NCBI GenBank assembly: GCA_023055355.1
Contig: JALJCS010000012.1
Span: forward strand, 12,374,501 to 12,438,500
Source: Agelaius tricolor
Taxonomy: Eukaryota > Chordata > Aves > Passeriformes > Icteridae
DNA length: 64,000 bases
Direction of reading: 5' to 3'
Part shown: positions 1-11,900 of the stretch, piece by piece
How the letters are laid out: every line of letters starts with the position of its first letter
Position numbering within the stretch: position 1 is the stretch's first letter
Position numbers and translations under genes: made by a program
The notes under the pieces: generated by a model
What the model saw: only the letters and a program-made list of their open reading frames with translations
Databases searched by the model: none
Told to the model about the DNA's origin: nothing

Positions 1-1350
1 CATGCATTATAATGCATTATCTAGTTTATTTTGCATTCCCCTGCTCTTTGAAATGGATCATTCACAAATCAGGCATTTTATCACTACAAGATATACCTGT
101 TATTCTTTCAGAATTAACCATTTTTTACTCAGTTGCTCCCCCTCCTTTGCTTTTTCCTTTTCAACTCTGCCTCAACCTTTTCTTTCCACACATTTTAGTC
201 TTCCAAATGGTTGCATTTTCCCTTCATTCTCCTTTCTTTCGTTACCCAAAATTTGTAAATCTGTGAAACCAAGTTAAAGAGAGATTGAAAGGCAGCCTCC
301 ACCTTTTCCCTTATCCCTCACAAACAATCTTCACAGTCTCCAGTGAATGCCAGTGAAACCAGAAATAACTACAGAACAAGTTTTCTGATCTGTTTAGAAA
401 CAACTTTAGAAACAGATTTATTTGTTTATGAATTTGCAATGTCAAATGCTTTAAGAACAGTACATTGTTGTTGAAAGAACGTATTAAACTATTTAAATGA
501 TTCTTTGTACTTTAAAATGTTTTCTCTTGTAAAGATTAAAATATTCTGTTTGCATTCAGGAGGATCAAGCTGTTTCCCTATAAATGAGGAAATGAGAAAG
601 CTTGAGAAATAAGCAATGCAGAAAATAAACATTAATTCAGTACATTTGTTTATATTTGGATTTGTTAGTGATTTAATAACATACAGACTAGATATTGTTA
701 CATGAAAAAACCCACTATCAGCATGTAAAGACCAAACATGTTTAGCTAGTGAGTTTGGAGTTTCCATGCAAGAAAAAAATCAGTTCATCTTTCAGGATCA
801 ATTATGATTATTTGAAATATGGCATCATCCCCTAATGAAGACTTGAATTAAGGGAAATTGTATATATCTATGTATATACTTAATTTATCAGAAACCCACT
901 GGTTTGTAGACTGTTTGCAGAATTTGATGATGGAATGTTTTGACCCTAGGAGCAGCATTTGACAAGGCATATTGAAACAGATACAGTCATTGACAAAATA
1001 TCAGTAAGAGAAATACTTTAGACTAGACATAGAAGTGTCAAAACATAGGACATAGAGATATCAGTACAATGCAATATGAAAAGACAAATGTATGTCCAAT
1101 ATTCTAGCTACTAAGCACCCGAAGTTTTGTAAAGTGCATATAAAATAACTGGAAATTATGCAGTCTGCTGAACTTCTTTCGCAACGACCATATCCCTATG
1201 CACTTTTGGGACTGGACAGGTAATAAAGTGAGTTACTTCTCACAATATGAAGGTTGTCTTTAACTTGTGAGGGCATAGTGTCAGACGAGGTTAAGATTTG
1301 TCACCCTTTTTGTTGATCTTTGTTACTCTGTTGTGTGTTAGTTTCACAGA
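1..1350. other. 5' intergenic flank of DIPK2A
   Basis: This is AT-rich non-coding sequence upstream of the CpG island. I see only short open frames without recognisable similarity. A tiny tandem duplication of a 10-base unit beginning ATGCATTAT lies at 2-20. Base composition changes sharply to GC-rich at about 1350, marking the island edge. No exon of another gene is recognisable here. Confidence 0.6.
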
Positions 1351-1797
1351 ACGGCTCTTAGCCTGCAGCAGTGCCGGTGCCAGCACTGCCAGGGACGCTG
1401 TGGGGGCAGCCTCACAGCACGGAACGTTCCTCACACGGGGACTGCCCCTCAGCACTGCTTCTTCCCCGGGCGTGGGGACAGGCTGGACACATTTCACAGG
1501 ATCAGGTGTGGCGTTCCAGCGCTACACGAGACGCACGAACTGCCCCTTGCCAGCCCTGGGGAAGAGAGACCCTGTCTCGCGGTACCGCCAAGCCAGGCGG
1601 GGACGCGCCGGGACCCCTGAGGGCGGGCGAGGGGCGGGCAGGGACACGGCGGGTGGCGGACACTACGGGGGCAGCGCGGCCGTCCCGGGCCAGCCTCGGG
1701 CAGGGCGCTTTCCGCGGACACCGGGAAAGCGCTGCTGCCCCGGACGGGGGGCTAACACGGCGGACAGACACGGACACAGACAGAGACAGGCACAGGC

Positions 1798-1808
1798 AAC
1801 ATGGCGGC
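1798..1808 (+). promoter_or_regulatory. YY1-type motif
   Basis: The 11 bases AACATGGCGGC match the classic YY1 pattern AANATGGCGGC exactly and in sense orientation. In CpG-island promoters this motif typically sits at or just downstream of the initiation site. That would place one start near 1750-1800, about 500 bases before the DIPK2A start codon. YY1 use is inferred. Confidence 0.5.
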
Positions 1809-2066
1809 AGCCAGCGCCAGCCCCGCGCCCCCTCCCCGGACGCTCGAGAGTCCGGCGGGGCCGGGGGCTGAGGGGCGGGAAGGGCGCCGGGCCCCGCCCC
1901 CCGCGCGCGTGGCGGCCCCGCCCCCGAGATGGGGCAGGGCCGCACGCGACCGCGCCGCGTCACGCGCAGCCAACCGCTGGCGGCCGGCGGCGCTCGCGCT
2001 AGGCCCAGCCCTCGGGGGCGTGTCCAGCGGCGGGCGGGGGAGGAGCCCCCCGGGGCGGCGGGGGCT

Positions 2067-2093
2067 CGGCGGCGGCGGGAGCGGCGGCGGCGG
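2067..2093 (+). repeat. CGG/GGC trinucleotide-rich tract in promoter or 5' UTR
   Basis: Two short runs of CGG triplets, broken by one GAG interruption, lie about 220 bases upstream of the DIPK2A start codon inside the CpG island. If transcription starts at the upstream YY1 motif, this tract is in the 5' UTR; if it starts near the TATA-like element at 2203, the tract is promoter DNA. Confidence 0.7.
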
Positions 2094-2314
2094 AGCCCGA
2101 GCCCCTCCCCGGGGGCGGGTCCGCCCGGGCCCGCGCGCTGCAGGCGCCGCCCCCCCTCCCCTGCCCTCCCCCTCCCCGCCGGCCCCTCAGTAACTTGGCC
2201 GCCTTTTATCGGGCGGGCGGCGAGGCGGGGAGTTTATTGGAGCCGGAGCCGCGGCGCGGCCGGGGCGGGCAGCGAGCTCGGCGGAGGGCGGGGGGCCCGG
2301 CGCGGCCCGGGACG

Positions 2315-2968
2315 ATGCTGCGGCTGGTGTCGCTGAAGTTGGGGCGGCTGTACCGCTACGTGAAGCTGGCGGTGCTGGGCAGCCTGGCGGCGGCGCTGGT
2401 GCTGAACACGCACTCGCTGCTGGCCTCGCTGCAGCGCAACGAGCTGTCGGAGCGGCGCTTCCTGCAGCTCAATAAGTGCCCGGCCTGCTGGGGCACCAGC
2501 TGGTGCCGCAAGTTCCTCAACGGGCAGCTGCGGCTGGAGAGCTGGGGCCGCCTGCGCCTGCTGGACTTCTTCAACGTGAAGAACGTGTACTTCGCGCGGT
2601 ACGGGGAGCCCCGCGAGGGCTCCCGCCGCGTCGTGCTGAAGCGCCTGGGCTCGGCGCAGGAGCTCGCCGACATCGACACCAAGATCTGCCGCCGCGCCAC
2701 CGGCAGGGGCCGCTGCGACCTGCTGCAGGCGCTGCCCGCCACCGAGTTCGCCAGCCTGAACGGCGACGTGCGGCTGCTCACCCCCGGCGCCGTGGAGGGC
2801 TGGTCCGACCTGGTGCACTGCCCCTCGCAGCGCCTGCTCGACCGCCTGGTGCGCCGCTACGCCGAGACCAAGGACTCGGGCAGCTTCTTGCTGCGCAACC
2901 TGAAGGACTCGGAGCGCATGCAGCTGCTCATCACCCTCGCCTTCAACCCCGAGCCGCTGGTGCTGCAG
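2315..2968 (+). CDS. DIPK2A: DIPK2A coding exon 1
   Basis: This exon has 218 codons and ends in phase 0 at ..VLQ, followed by the donor GTAAGC at 2969. It encodes the N-terminal hydrophobic segment, the conserved LNKCPACWGTSWC motif (residues 52-64), the kinase N-lobe with K109, and the RRYAETKDSGSFLLRNLKD region (residues 180-198). It is far more GC-rich than exons 2 and 3 because it lies in the CpG island. Reading through the donor stays open to a stop at 3119-3121, so intron retention would give a truncated protein lacking the catalytic loop. Confidence 0.97.
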
Positions 2969-5900
2969 GTAAGCGCGGCCGGCAGTGCCCGTCCCGGCGG
3001 GACCCTCGCTGGAATAGCCTTTCCTGCCCTGGCCGTGTCTGCGAGCGGGGCCGAGGGCTCCCGGGCAGCTGGCCCCGAACCCCGGCGGATCGCGGGGGCC
3101 GCCTCCGGCTCTGTGCCGTGACTGATTCTCCTGCGGAGGTGCCGGCAGGGCGGGCTGAGCAGAGGGTCCCCGGTCCCTGCCTCCGGGCAGGAGGAGTTTC
3201 TTTAGCTCGCTCAGCCTGATCAGCTCTTCTCCTTCAAACATGCGTGTTTTCCCGATTTGCTGTCCTCCTCAGGTTTTTAACTCCATCCCCATCCCGCTGT
3301 GCCGCCGGGCACCGAGCGGCAGGCGCGGTCCCCAGGAGCGAGCGGTCAGTGCCGGAGGCTGATGCTCTCTGCTGCCATGTGCCTTTGGCACAGTCCGGTG
3401 TCAGCGTGTTCCGCAATTCACACATTCCCGGGCAGCAGTGCGTGCCCGTGATTCATTTCTTAGGCTCTAGTTTGGGAGGGAGTACGTAGAGACTGTGCTG
3501 CGATGCTGTTGTGCTTTCCTTGTCAGAAACTGACTCATGTGCTATGTCATGTTCTTAGTGTGAACTAAATATAGTTAGTGCTGGTAGAAATTAGAGATAG
3601 GTATTTGTAGCCTGGAAACAGACCGACAGATAAATGGACAGTGTTCTCCTTTCAGCGATTACATGTTCTATAGTCTTTAATTAGGGGGACAGGTTATGTG
3701 CACACACCTGAAATTTGTGCTTTAATATGTTATAGAAATTTTTAGGTGCAAAATGCTTAGGAAACTTCTATTCTGTGGCACTGCTCTGTTGTTTCTGTTC
3801 TATATCTGTTTAGATGAGGAGCTTTGCATTTTGGTTTTTAACATTATCAAGGGAACTTCCAAGTGTGCCTTTAGCATGTAGGTTTGGAATCAGAACTGTT
3901 TTGTCTAACTACTGAACTGTCCTTGCCTTTATCCAATGTATGATTAAAATAATATTTGCAAATATGTTTTGAAAACATTACCTCATGATTACTATTAACA
4001 TCTGCTGTTTCTCTAGTGAGAGGCCAAGAAATGCTCAAAAAGCAGTGCTGCAGGCTTTACCCTCCAGAAAGTTTGCCTACTGACTAATTTCTAGAAAATC
4101 AATTTATGAACTTAATTACAAACATGTTTTTCAGTAGTATGCCTTCTGCCCTTCAGTCTCTCCATGTACAGCTCTTTAGTTTTGTTTTCAGAGTGTGTTT
4201 CCAGTTTGCTTCTCAGCAGACTTGAGGGTGCAGTAAGTTTCCCATTTTGCTGTGAAGTTCCTCCTGAGCACAGTAAGGAAACTCCACTTAAGTAAGAAAA
4301 TCAAAACTGCTTTGCTCTGCTGAGTGTATTTGGAAATTCTTTGAGAAGTGATTTGTTTTGGCTGTGTTTCATACAACTTACTTTTTTGGTTTTGAACAGT
4401 GGTTCCAACATGCTGAGTGTAGACCTCGATGGCCAGAGAACAGCTGTGTTTCTTCTTAATTCTTTACAGGCAAAGGGTATGGCACACTTGTGGCATTGAC
4501 TGTAATGGGCTGGATCATGGGTGGAGGGCTGTGGGTTGATTAGGAGCCTTGATTCCTCTCAGCTTCTTGATGAACTGTGGATGAATCCTGGGACTGTCAA
4601 GCAAATCTGTTGAAGAGAAAAAATCTTGGGTGGACTTGAGCACTCTGCTCAACATTTATTTTAACAAGGATGCAGCTGAGAGCAGAGCAGGTCAAATTTG
4701 TGGGAAGTGAGGCAGCCTTTAGCAGTTCAGAGAGAAGTAAAGCAAGTCTGTTGCCTTTTAACAGATCAAAAGTGTTTCATAGAGTCTTGTGAATTTTGAT
4801 GTTTTGGCTTATCTTGGACAATATTTCTGGGGAGGTTCAGGCCAGCTTTGTGTGCCTAAACACTCCTAATGGTTTCTCCAGAAGAGTGTTAATTAACTTT
4901 GCTACTGGGTACTCAAGGTTTGAAGACCTTCCCTCAATTAGGAATGAAATATGTGAAGTACATGAATCTGTATGATCTCTTCCCATTCCATAGTACTCCA
5001 GGTTTAGTCTCCATCTGAGAAACATTTAAGGAATGGCTAATTCTGTGTTCTGCAGCTCTTGCAACAGCAACATGCCAGACACTCTGAGAGGTAGTTACTT
5101 TCTAGAACTGATAATTGACTACTGAGCAGCTTTGTGTTTGTACATAACATTTGTAAGACATTTTATGGTGTAGTTTCTGCAGTATTGATGAGGGCAAGTA
5201 GTGCTGTTGGAATGAAACTTGTAGGCTTGTTTTAAAAATCAGCTGCTTCCAAGAAAAGAAACCTTCATGATGTTGTATGAAGAATCAGATTTTAAAGTAA
5301 AGAAATCAATAAATGGATGCATTTAACTCATGCTCTCTGTCACCAAGAGGGCACAAGGGAAAATACTGCTTGTTTGTGCCTAGAGCCTTTCAAGGAACAC
5401 TACAGTGACTGAGCACTGTCATTCATAACAGTGCAGATGATGTCCAAACTCTTGGTGTACACTCCATGCAAGTTCTGTTTTGCTTAACTGTGTAACAGAC
5501 AAATATAAATAGGCAATTTAGTAGGAATTTAAAGCTTGGTCTTTCATTTATAGTAGAAAATTCTCAGTAGTTGTCTACAAGAGCCAACAGTTTGTGGATT
5601 GTGAGGTTTTTCATCAGAGGCTGGGATTTTAGCTTGAAGCCTGTGAGGAGTATGGATTATTCCTGAAGTGCTGTTCTCGTGAACTGCATCATCACAAGTG
5701 ATTTACAGCTTCTGCTCTGGGAATTTTTCAGGTGGGGCTTTAACCCATAGCATGATATTACTGTTCAGGGATTTGTATCAAAAGTAGAACACTGCACAGT
5801 TTAATACAGATTACATGTTGTAATCCTAACTCATTATTTGTATTTTTTCATAACTTTCTTGTTAACATTCTTTGTTTGCACTAATTTATTGTGTAGGTGT

Positions 5901-8900
5901 AATCAGGGAAGAACTCAGCCCCTTTTGCCATTTGACTTTGTTAAGCAAATGGAATGACATCTGCAGTATTGTTCAAGTACACTTAAGATATTTTTTTGGA
6001 TATTAAAATACTAATTTTTCTTCTGTAGAATCTTGCTAGACTGCTCACCAATTAAATATTTTCACAATTTTCATCTGAATTCACATTTGAACCAAAGAAC
6101 TTCTATCCTAAAGGTTTAAGTTCTGATAGGTTTGGGGTTTTTTCATCTCCCCTCCTAATTGTTGTTTTCTGCAATAAAGATGAATACTTCTTAGTTAAAT
6201 AAGGTCAGATTTGTAATCAAAATGCTACATCTAAACCAGTATTTCATATAGGCATGAACAGCTTATTTGGACAAAAGCAACAACAAAACTTGCTGCTGTT
6301 TCAACTCATTAAATGATAAACAGAGTGTTTTAAATGGCAATCACCTGGAGGATAGGATCTATGCATGGCATCCAATTTCTAACTGAATATGGTGATGGTG
6401 TTCATCAAACACTTGCAAAGATAGGTCAGCTACAGTTGCCTTAGGAAGAAATAGAAAAATTGAAAAAATAACTTGGATTAGAGACTGAGTGCAGTGTGAC
6501 TGTTCGGAGAACCATTCTGGATGTAAGCAGATTTATCCTTGTCCTGTGACTTTCTATAAACCACCAGCTTCTAGTTTGTCTTGTAAAACAGATGTAGTGG
6601 AGAAAGGTTTTGAAATATTTTCAACATTTTAAATAGTGGATGTTATTCAACTTTCTCAAGTAACTTGGTTAATTTTTATCTTCAGTCGCAAGTTGGAACA
6701 TAAACTTACTGTTAATAGACCTGAAAGGTGTGATAGCTCATTTTTCATAGAGCTTTTGCAGTGATGCCTGTGAGCCTCCAGATTTCCCCTTTGTAGGTGC
6801 TGTGGCAGTGTCCTGGCAGTTTGGATGGCAGTTCCTGAGCTGCTGCTGCTGTGGAGCCACAGTGGCTGTGCCGTGAGCCCTGGTTGCAGCCCCGCTGTGT
6901 CTGACACCTTCTGCAGTGGCCAAGTGTTGTGTTCTCTGCTTAAACAAGAAAAAACAACAGTGCCCCAAATCCTTGTTCCTGGAGTTGGGGGAAGTGCAGT
7001 GGGATTTACTGCTGAAAGAAGTTGTTTCTTGATAAGAAAGTTGTTTTTCAGTAAGGTGGTTGTATTTTCCCAATGCTTACCTGAAAAGACAGTTTACATC
7101 TGTACTGGCAAAACTGAAATACAGGATTTATAAGTTGTTTTGGCAAAAGTGCATCTAGAGCTGGTCTTGCAACCCTCAGTCTTGTCTTTGTGTTGGCTTT
7201 GCTGTTGGTTTTCATTATTGCCAGGTGCCATATGGAAATGTCAGTTGCCTTTACTTTGTTTTCAGTGCTGTGGTTTAACCCCAGCTGGGAACGCAGCCCC
7301 ACGCAGCTCCCTGCCCTCACACTGGGACGGGGGAGAGTAGAAGTGAGAACTTGTGGGGTGAGACCAGGAGAGGAAAGGCAAACAAGGGATTCATTCAGCA
7401 ATCCCATGGGCAGGCAGGTGCTCAGCCATTGCAGGGCTCATCACATAGGATGGTGACTTGGGAAGACAGTGCTGTCACCATGGATGTGTGTCCCCCTCCT
7501 TCCCCCTCCTTCCCCAGCCTCACGTGCTGGTCACGATGCCCTGTGGAATGGAGTGGAATGTCCCTTGGGTCAGGTGGGGTCAGCTGTCCTGGCTGTGTCC
7601 CCTCCCAGGGTTTTGTGCTCTCCCGTTCCCCTGGCTGCTGGGGTGTGGAGCAGGAAAGGCCTTGGCTCTGTGGAATCACTGCTCAGCAAGAACTGAAACA
7701 TCCCTCAGTTACCAGTGCATTTCCAGCACAAATCCAAAACACAGACCCACACCAGCTACTGTGGAAAAAATGAGATAGGCACACAAAGTAAACCTGGAAT
7801 TTGCACATATATTGTGCAATTAAAATAAAATGCTTGCACATAATCAAGTTTTTTTCAAACTGTAGAAGGTATCTATCAATTAAATCCAGAATGCATTACT
7901 GCAACTTTGTCTCGAGCTTTAGCTTTTAACAACCTCTTTAAATGAACATTCTTCAAAGAATGATGGTGAACATTTGTGTCTTGTATGTAAATTACAAGTC
8001 TCAAGGACTTTTATTTCTCTAAGAGAAATGCCAATCTCTCTGTGCCAAATAGTGGTATTTCTGCATTTTTAATAGACTGTGTAAATCATTGCCCCTCCCT
8101 CAGATATGGTTTTAGCTTTCTAAATGCTTAAACTTAATGACTTTATTTTTCTCACAACTTCTGATCATTCTTAATCCTTGTGGGGAAAAAGCAAAACAAA
8201 ACAAACCCAACAGCTGTATCTCTATTCCTGGTATAATTACCCTGCATGAACAGTCTGTTGCCACATAACCTAAAATTCTTCTGGTTTCTCTCTACATGTC
8301 ATTTTTGGGCTTTCTGTTTGGTTTTGTTACAGGAAGAGCAATAGTTGACATCTGGTAAACATATATTAAAACTTTATCTGATCAGTTTGAGTGAATTTTG
8401 TGCAAGAAATTGTTTCAAAGTAGCAATTTGGCCAAATGTTCCACAGAACCTTTTTGCTGATCCATACATAAGTAAATGGGCAAATTCCTCTTTTCTATTT
8501 TTTTCCATACACACTCTTCTAATCATAAGTTATTTTCTGTAGTTCTATTCTAAATATATTGGTAGAATGTAGAATGGCAAGTCAATTTAAATACTTGGTA
8601 CCCTTTAAAATGTCTTCATTACTGAATTTGGTGTTTCTGTTCCATAATTCTGATGCCATAAACCAAGCAGTGGATTTAAGGTGGTATCTGCACTACCTGA
8701 CATGTCCTTGGCTGGACTTGTGTTATTGAAGTCCTGGCTCATAGAGATACTGGGATTTTAATAGACTGAATTTCCATTGTGAACCTTTCTAAAAGGAACG
8801 AAAAATTGGTTCTTTGTTGAATTAAAATTGAGTGGCCTCATGTTACAAGAATATTCCTCTAATGTGGTTCTATTGAAAACTGAAGAATAATTTTTTTTGC

Positions 8901-11900
8901 AGTGACATATGACTGTACATATTAGACCAGAACTGGCTTGTACTTGTCATGTTAACTGTCATATTTAATTATGTTCCCTAAGTTATCAAAACTATTTTCA
9001 TCCTTCTTTCATAGTGAAAGTTCCCTAGAGTAGAAAACATGTAGGTGAATTATAAGGGATATTTTAAAATAGTCTAGAAATTCTTGAAGTTATTGTGGGG
9101 TGTATATTATGATGAATGGCTGTCTGAATTTAAAGGCTGCTGGGAAGTTACTATACAGACTTAAATAGAAATTCTCTTGAGAAATTCTCATTCTTGCAGT
9201 TTTCAATAGCAGAAAAAAGTTTGTTACCCCACATTAGAAACCTTGCAATACCAGTGTTGTTCTGGTATGTCAGATGTATAGGGGGAGTTGTGTTTTACTT
9301 CTCTGAATTAAATAATGGAAGCTTTGTTTTAGACTCCAGTTTTGCAAAGTAACTTTAAAAATAAGGTCATCTCTGCTAGGACTCCTTTATAGTGACATAT
9401 TCCAGGCTCATTACTGATGAGAAGTAAATACACAGTGATCATTTGCATGTGTTGCAAATTTAATCTGAAAAAAACTTCTATGAACTACAAACCAATTTGA
9501 ACGGGTGACACCCAATAACGATATTAAATTTGCTTTATTGTGGCTCTTGAGTTTAATCATTGTTCATTAATTTATTTGGAAAAGAGGCATGTCTCTGCTG
9601 ATGTTGTGAAATAAAACTTTTACAGCTGAAGTGTTCATCTTAAGAACTGAGTATTTGGAATTTTGTGTGTCAAGCCTGGTGTGAACCTCTTGTTGGCATG
9701 AATTGTATGTAGTAACTGGCTGAAATGGAGTCAAATAAATTAAAAACCCCTGGTTTCAGTGGGAACACCAGTATCTGGAGCACTCAATGAAATCCACTGT
9801 TCACGCTGTGTGTGTAGGCTATATGTGTATAACTCCTGTGGAAGTTCTAGGGAAATATCCAATGCTGTGGCATGTAGCTGGAATTACATAAACCACTGTA
9901 CTCACTAGCATTCAGAAAAACATTTGAATACATATCTTCCAGAGTGCAGATCAGTCCCTGACAAAAGGAGGCATCTGTGCTTTGTAACTCCTTTGATCCA
10001 AAAAACATCATGGTAAATCTGCTCTCCAGCTCTTCATGGTTCCAGAGCTTTGCTCATTTGCCTTGGTGATTAATGCAAGAGCTACTTGTGTTTACACTGT
10101 GGAATCAGCAGTACTCTGAGACAGAATCATTTTCCTTTTGAGGAAGAGCATGTTATGTGAATTCTGCTTGCCCTGCCTGCTGGTGCCTGCCGTTCAGCAG
10201 GATGATGCAGTGAGGGTATCAGGGTGGGGTCATTTTGCCATGAAGTTCCTCAGGGTCCCTTGGAGATGAGTCCCCACTCTGTCTGTGTGTGTTTTTTAAA
10301 ATTTCTTCACTTAAAAGATGCAGCTCTTTGTTTGGGCAGGTTTTTTGTCCGAGGTGTTTTTTCTGAGCTGGAACTCACTTTATGCAAACACAGGAGGTGA
10401 CAAATAGAGCATCTTCTGGAATAGTTTTGAAAATGAAAAGCGTGTTTTTTAACAACAGAAATGCCAGTTGTTACTTAAATTGGTTTGGCTTTTTGGTCTT
10501 GATTATGAGGATGAATTATATGCTTCATTATGATAAACTAATACTCTTTTAAGTGTTTAATTCAAGGGGGATTTGTGTTACTGCAGAATACAATAGGCTT
10601 TATCAACTGCAAGCTGGTGAGTCTTCACTGCCTGATCTAATTCACAGCTCTGAACAAAAAGCACTGGCACATTTGTCTATAATCTCAGGTTTAGACAGAT
10701 GGAAGTGAGGAAGACAAATGCACTGATGGTGTGTTTTTTGCTTCAGTGAAGGGATAAATTCGCTCTGTTAATTCTTAATATTTATTCTGAGACTACAGTG
10801 TATTTTTTAAAGGTATAAATGCAGAATTATTCTTTCAGGACCAGCATGTCCATTGTCCCTTTGACAGGATTTGTTTGGGTTTCTGAGCCTTGCTTAGAGA
10901 GATGTCTTGGAGCTACACTAATTAGAGCAAGCAAAATATGTTTTGGGGCTGTGTCACTGGGAATGGAGGTAGCAGAAGTTTTTGGCATCTTTACTGTTTT
11001 CCATCCTTCTGTTAGAAGATATACATAGATAACAATGTTAATGAGAGGAATCTTTCTAAGCTGCCTGTTTTTAGATTTTCATTACCTTATTTTAAAACAG
11101 ATGAAGTTTAATTTTCTATGGTTTCTCTGGCTTTTGTGATTATGTTCACAGATAAAATGTGAGGGGGTGCATCAGAGTCAGATTCTTTTGTCAAACAGCT
11201 GTTTCTGGTTTTGAACAAGAGCTTAGTTTTTAATTTGATTGTCAAATGCAGGTTTTAAAGTCTGAAAATAGCATATTCAAGTTCAAAATGATCTAATTAA
11301 ATATGCGGACTACTAAAATAAAGCATAAAGTTATGTATTATTCCCCAGAAATCAGATTTTTGACAGTGATGTAAGAAGCTTTTTGTCTCTAAATGCAACT
11401 TGTTCATGGAATACGTGTTCATTAATCATATAAATTTGTTTTCAAAATTTTAATGCATGAACCAAAAAATCCTTGTCAAGTTAGCTGCAGTTCCTCTTAG
11501 AAAACAGCTTTCAAAATAGAATAGTACAAAAAGTTACAAACTGCTGCTTGCAAAGACAAGAGATCTGCACTTCAATTAATATTCTTGTCAAATTCACCAA
11601 GTGAATATAAAAACTACTGAATGAGGCACTTGTACATATTTTTATCCCCTTCTTCCGCTACTGACTTGGGTAATGAAGTGTAGCTGTGGCTGTTACATGC
11701 CAGTTGGAAGGGAGCCAAAGCAGAGATGTTGTTTGTACATGTGCAGACCTTGGCAGGATTCCCCGCACTCCTGTTGTCAAAAGATGTTTTTATTGCCACA
11801 GCGTTATAAATATATCTGCTACAGCATGGCATGCAGATATTCTGCTGGTAACATGAAGGTGAGCACTTCTGAGTAAACCAGAGTGCCCCTCGAATTTCTT

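Larger units (their letters stand above)
1350..3250 (+). promoter_or_regulatory. DIPK2A: CpG-island promoter and 5' region of DIPK2A
   Basis: The stretch is very GC- and CpG-rich compared with the AT-rich sequence on both sides, and it covers the first coding exon. Sp1-type GC boxes are visible at 1631-1640, 1891-1900, 1915-1925 (reverse orientation for the last two) and 2111-2119. A CCAAT-like AGCCAAC lies at 1968-1974. A weak TATA-like TTTTAT lies near 2203-2209, about 110 bases before the start codon. Such islands usually give dispersed initiation in broadly expressed genes. The exact start site cannot be read from sequence alone. Confidence 0.8.

Noticed and set aside
1298..2336. Long open frames on both strands of the CpG island (up to 234 codons upstream of the DIPK2A ATG)
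   Set aside because: Arg/Pro/Ala/Gly-rich products typical of stop-poor GC-rich DNA, with no recognisable domain. Kept only as possible upstream ORFs.
2234..3241. 335-codon minus-strand frame across DIPK2A exon 1
   Set aside because: It is the antisense shadow of a conserved GC-rich coding exon, with a Gln/Ala/Leu-rich composition artefact.
7351..7773. Overlapping frames of 75-140 codons at 7.2-7.8 kb
   Set aside because: They lie inside the non-coding LTR copy 1.
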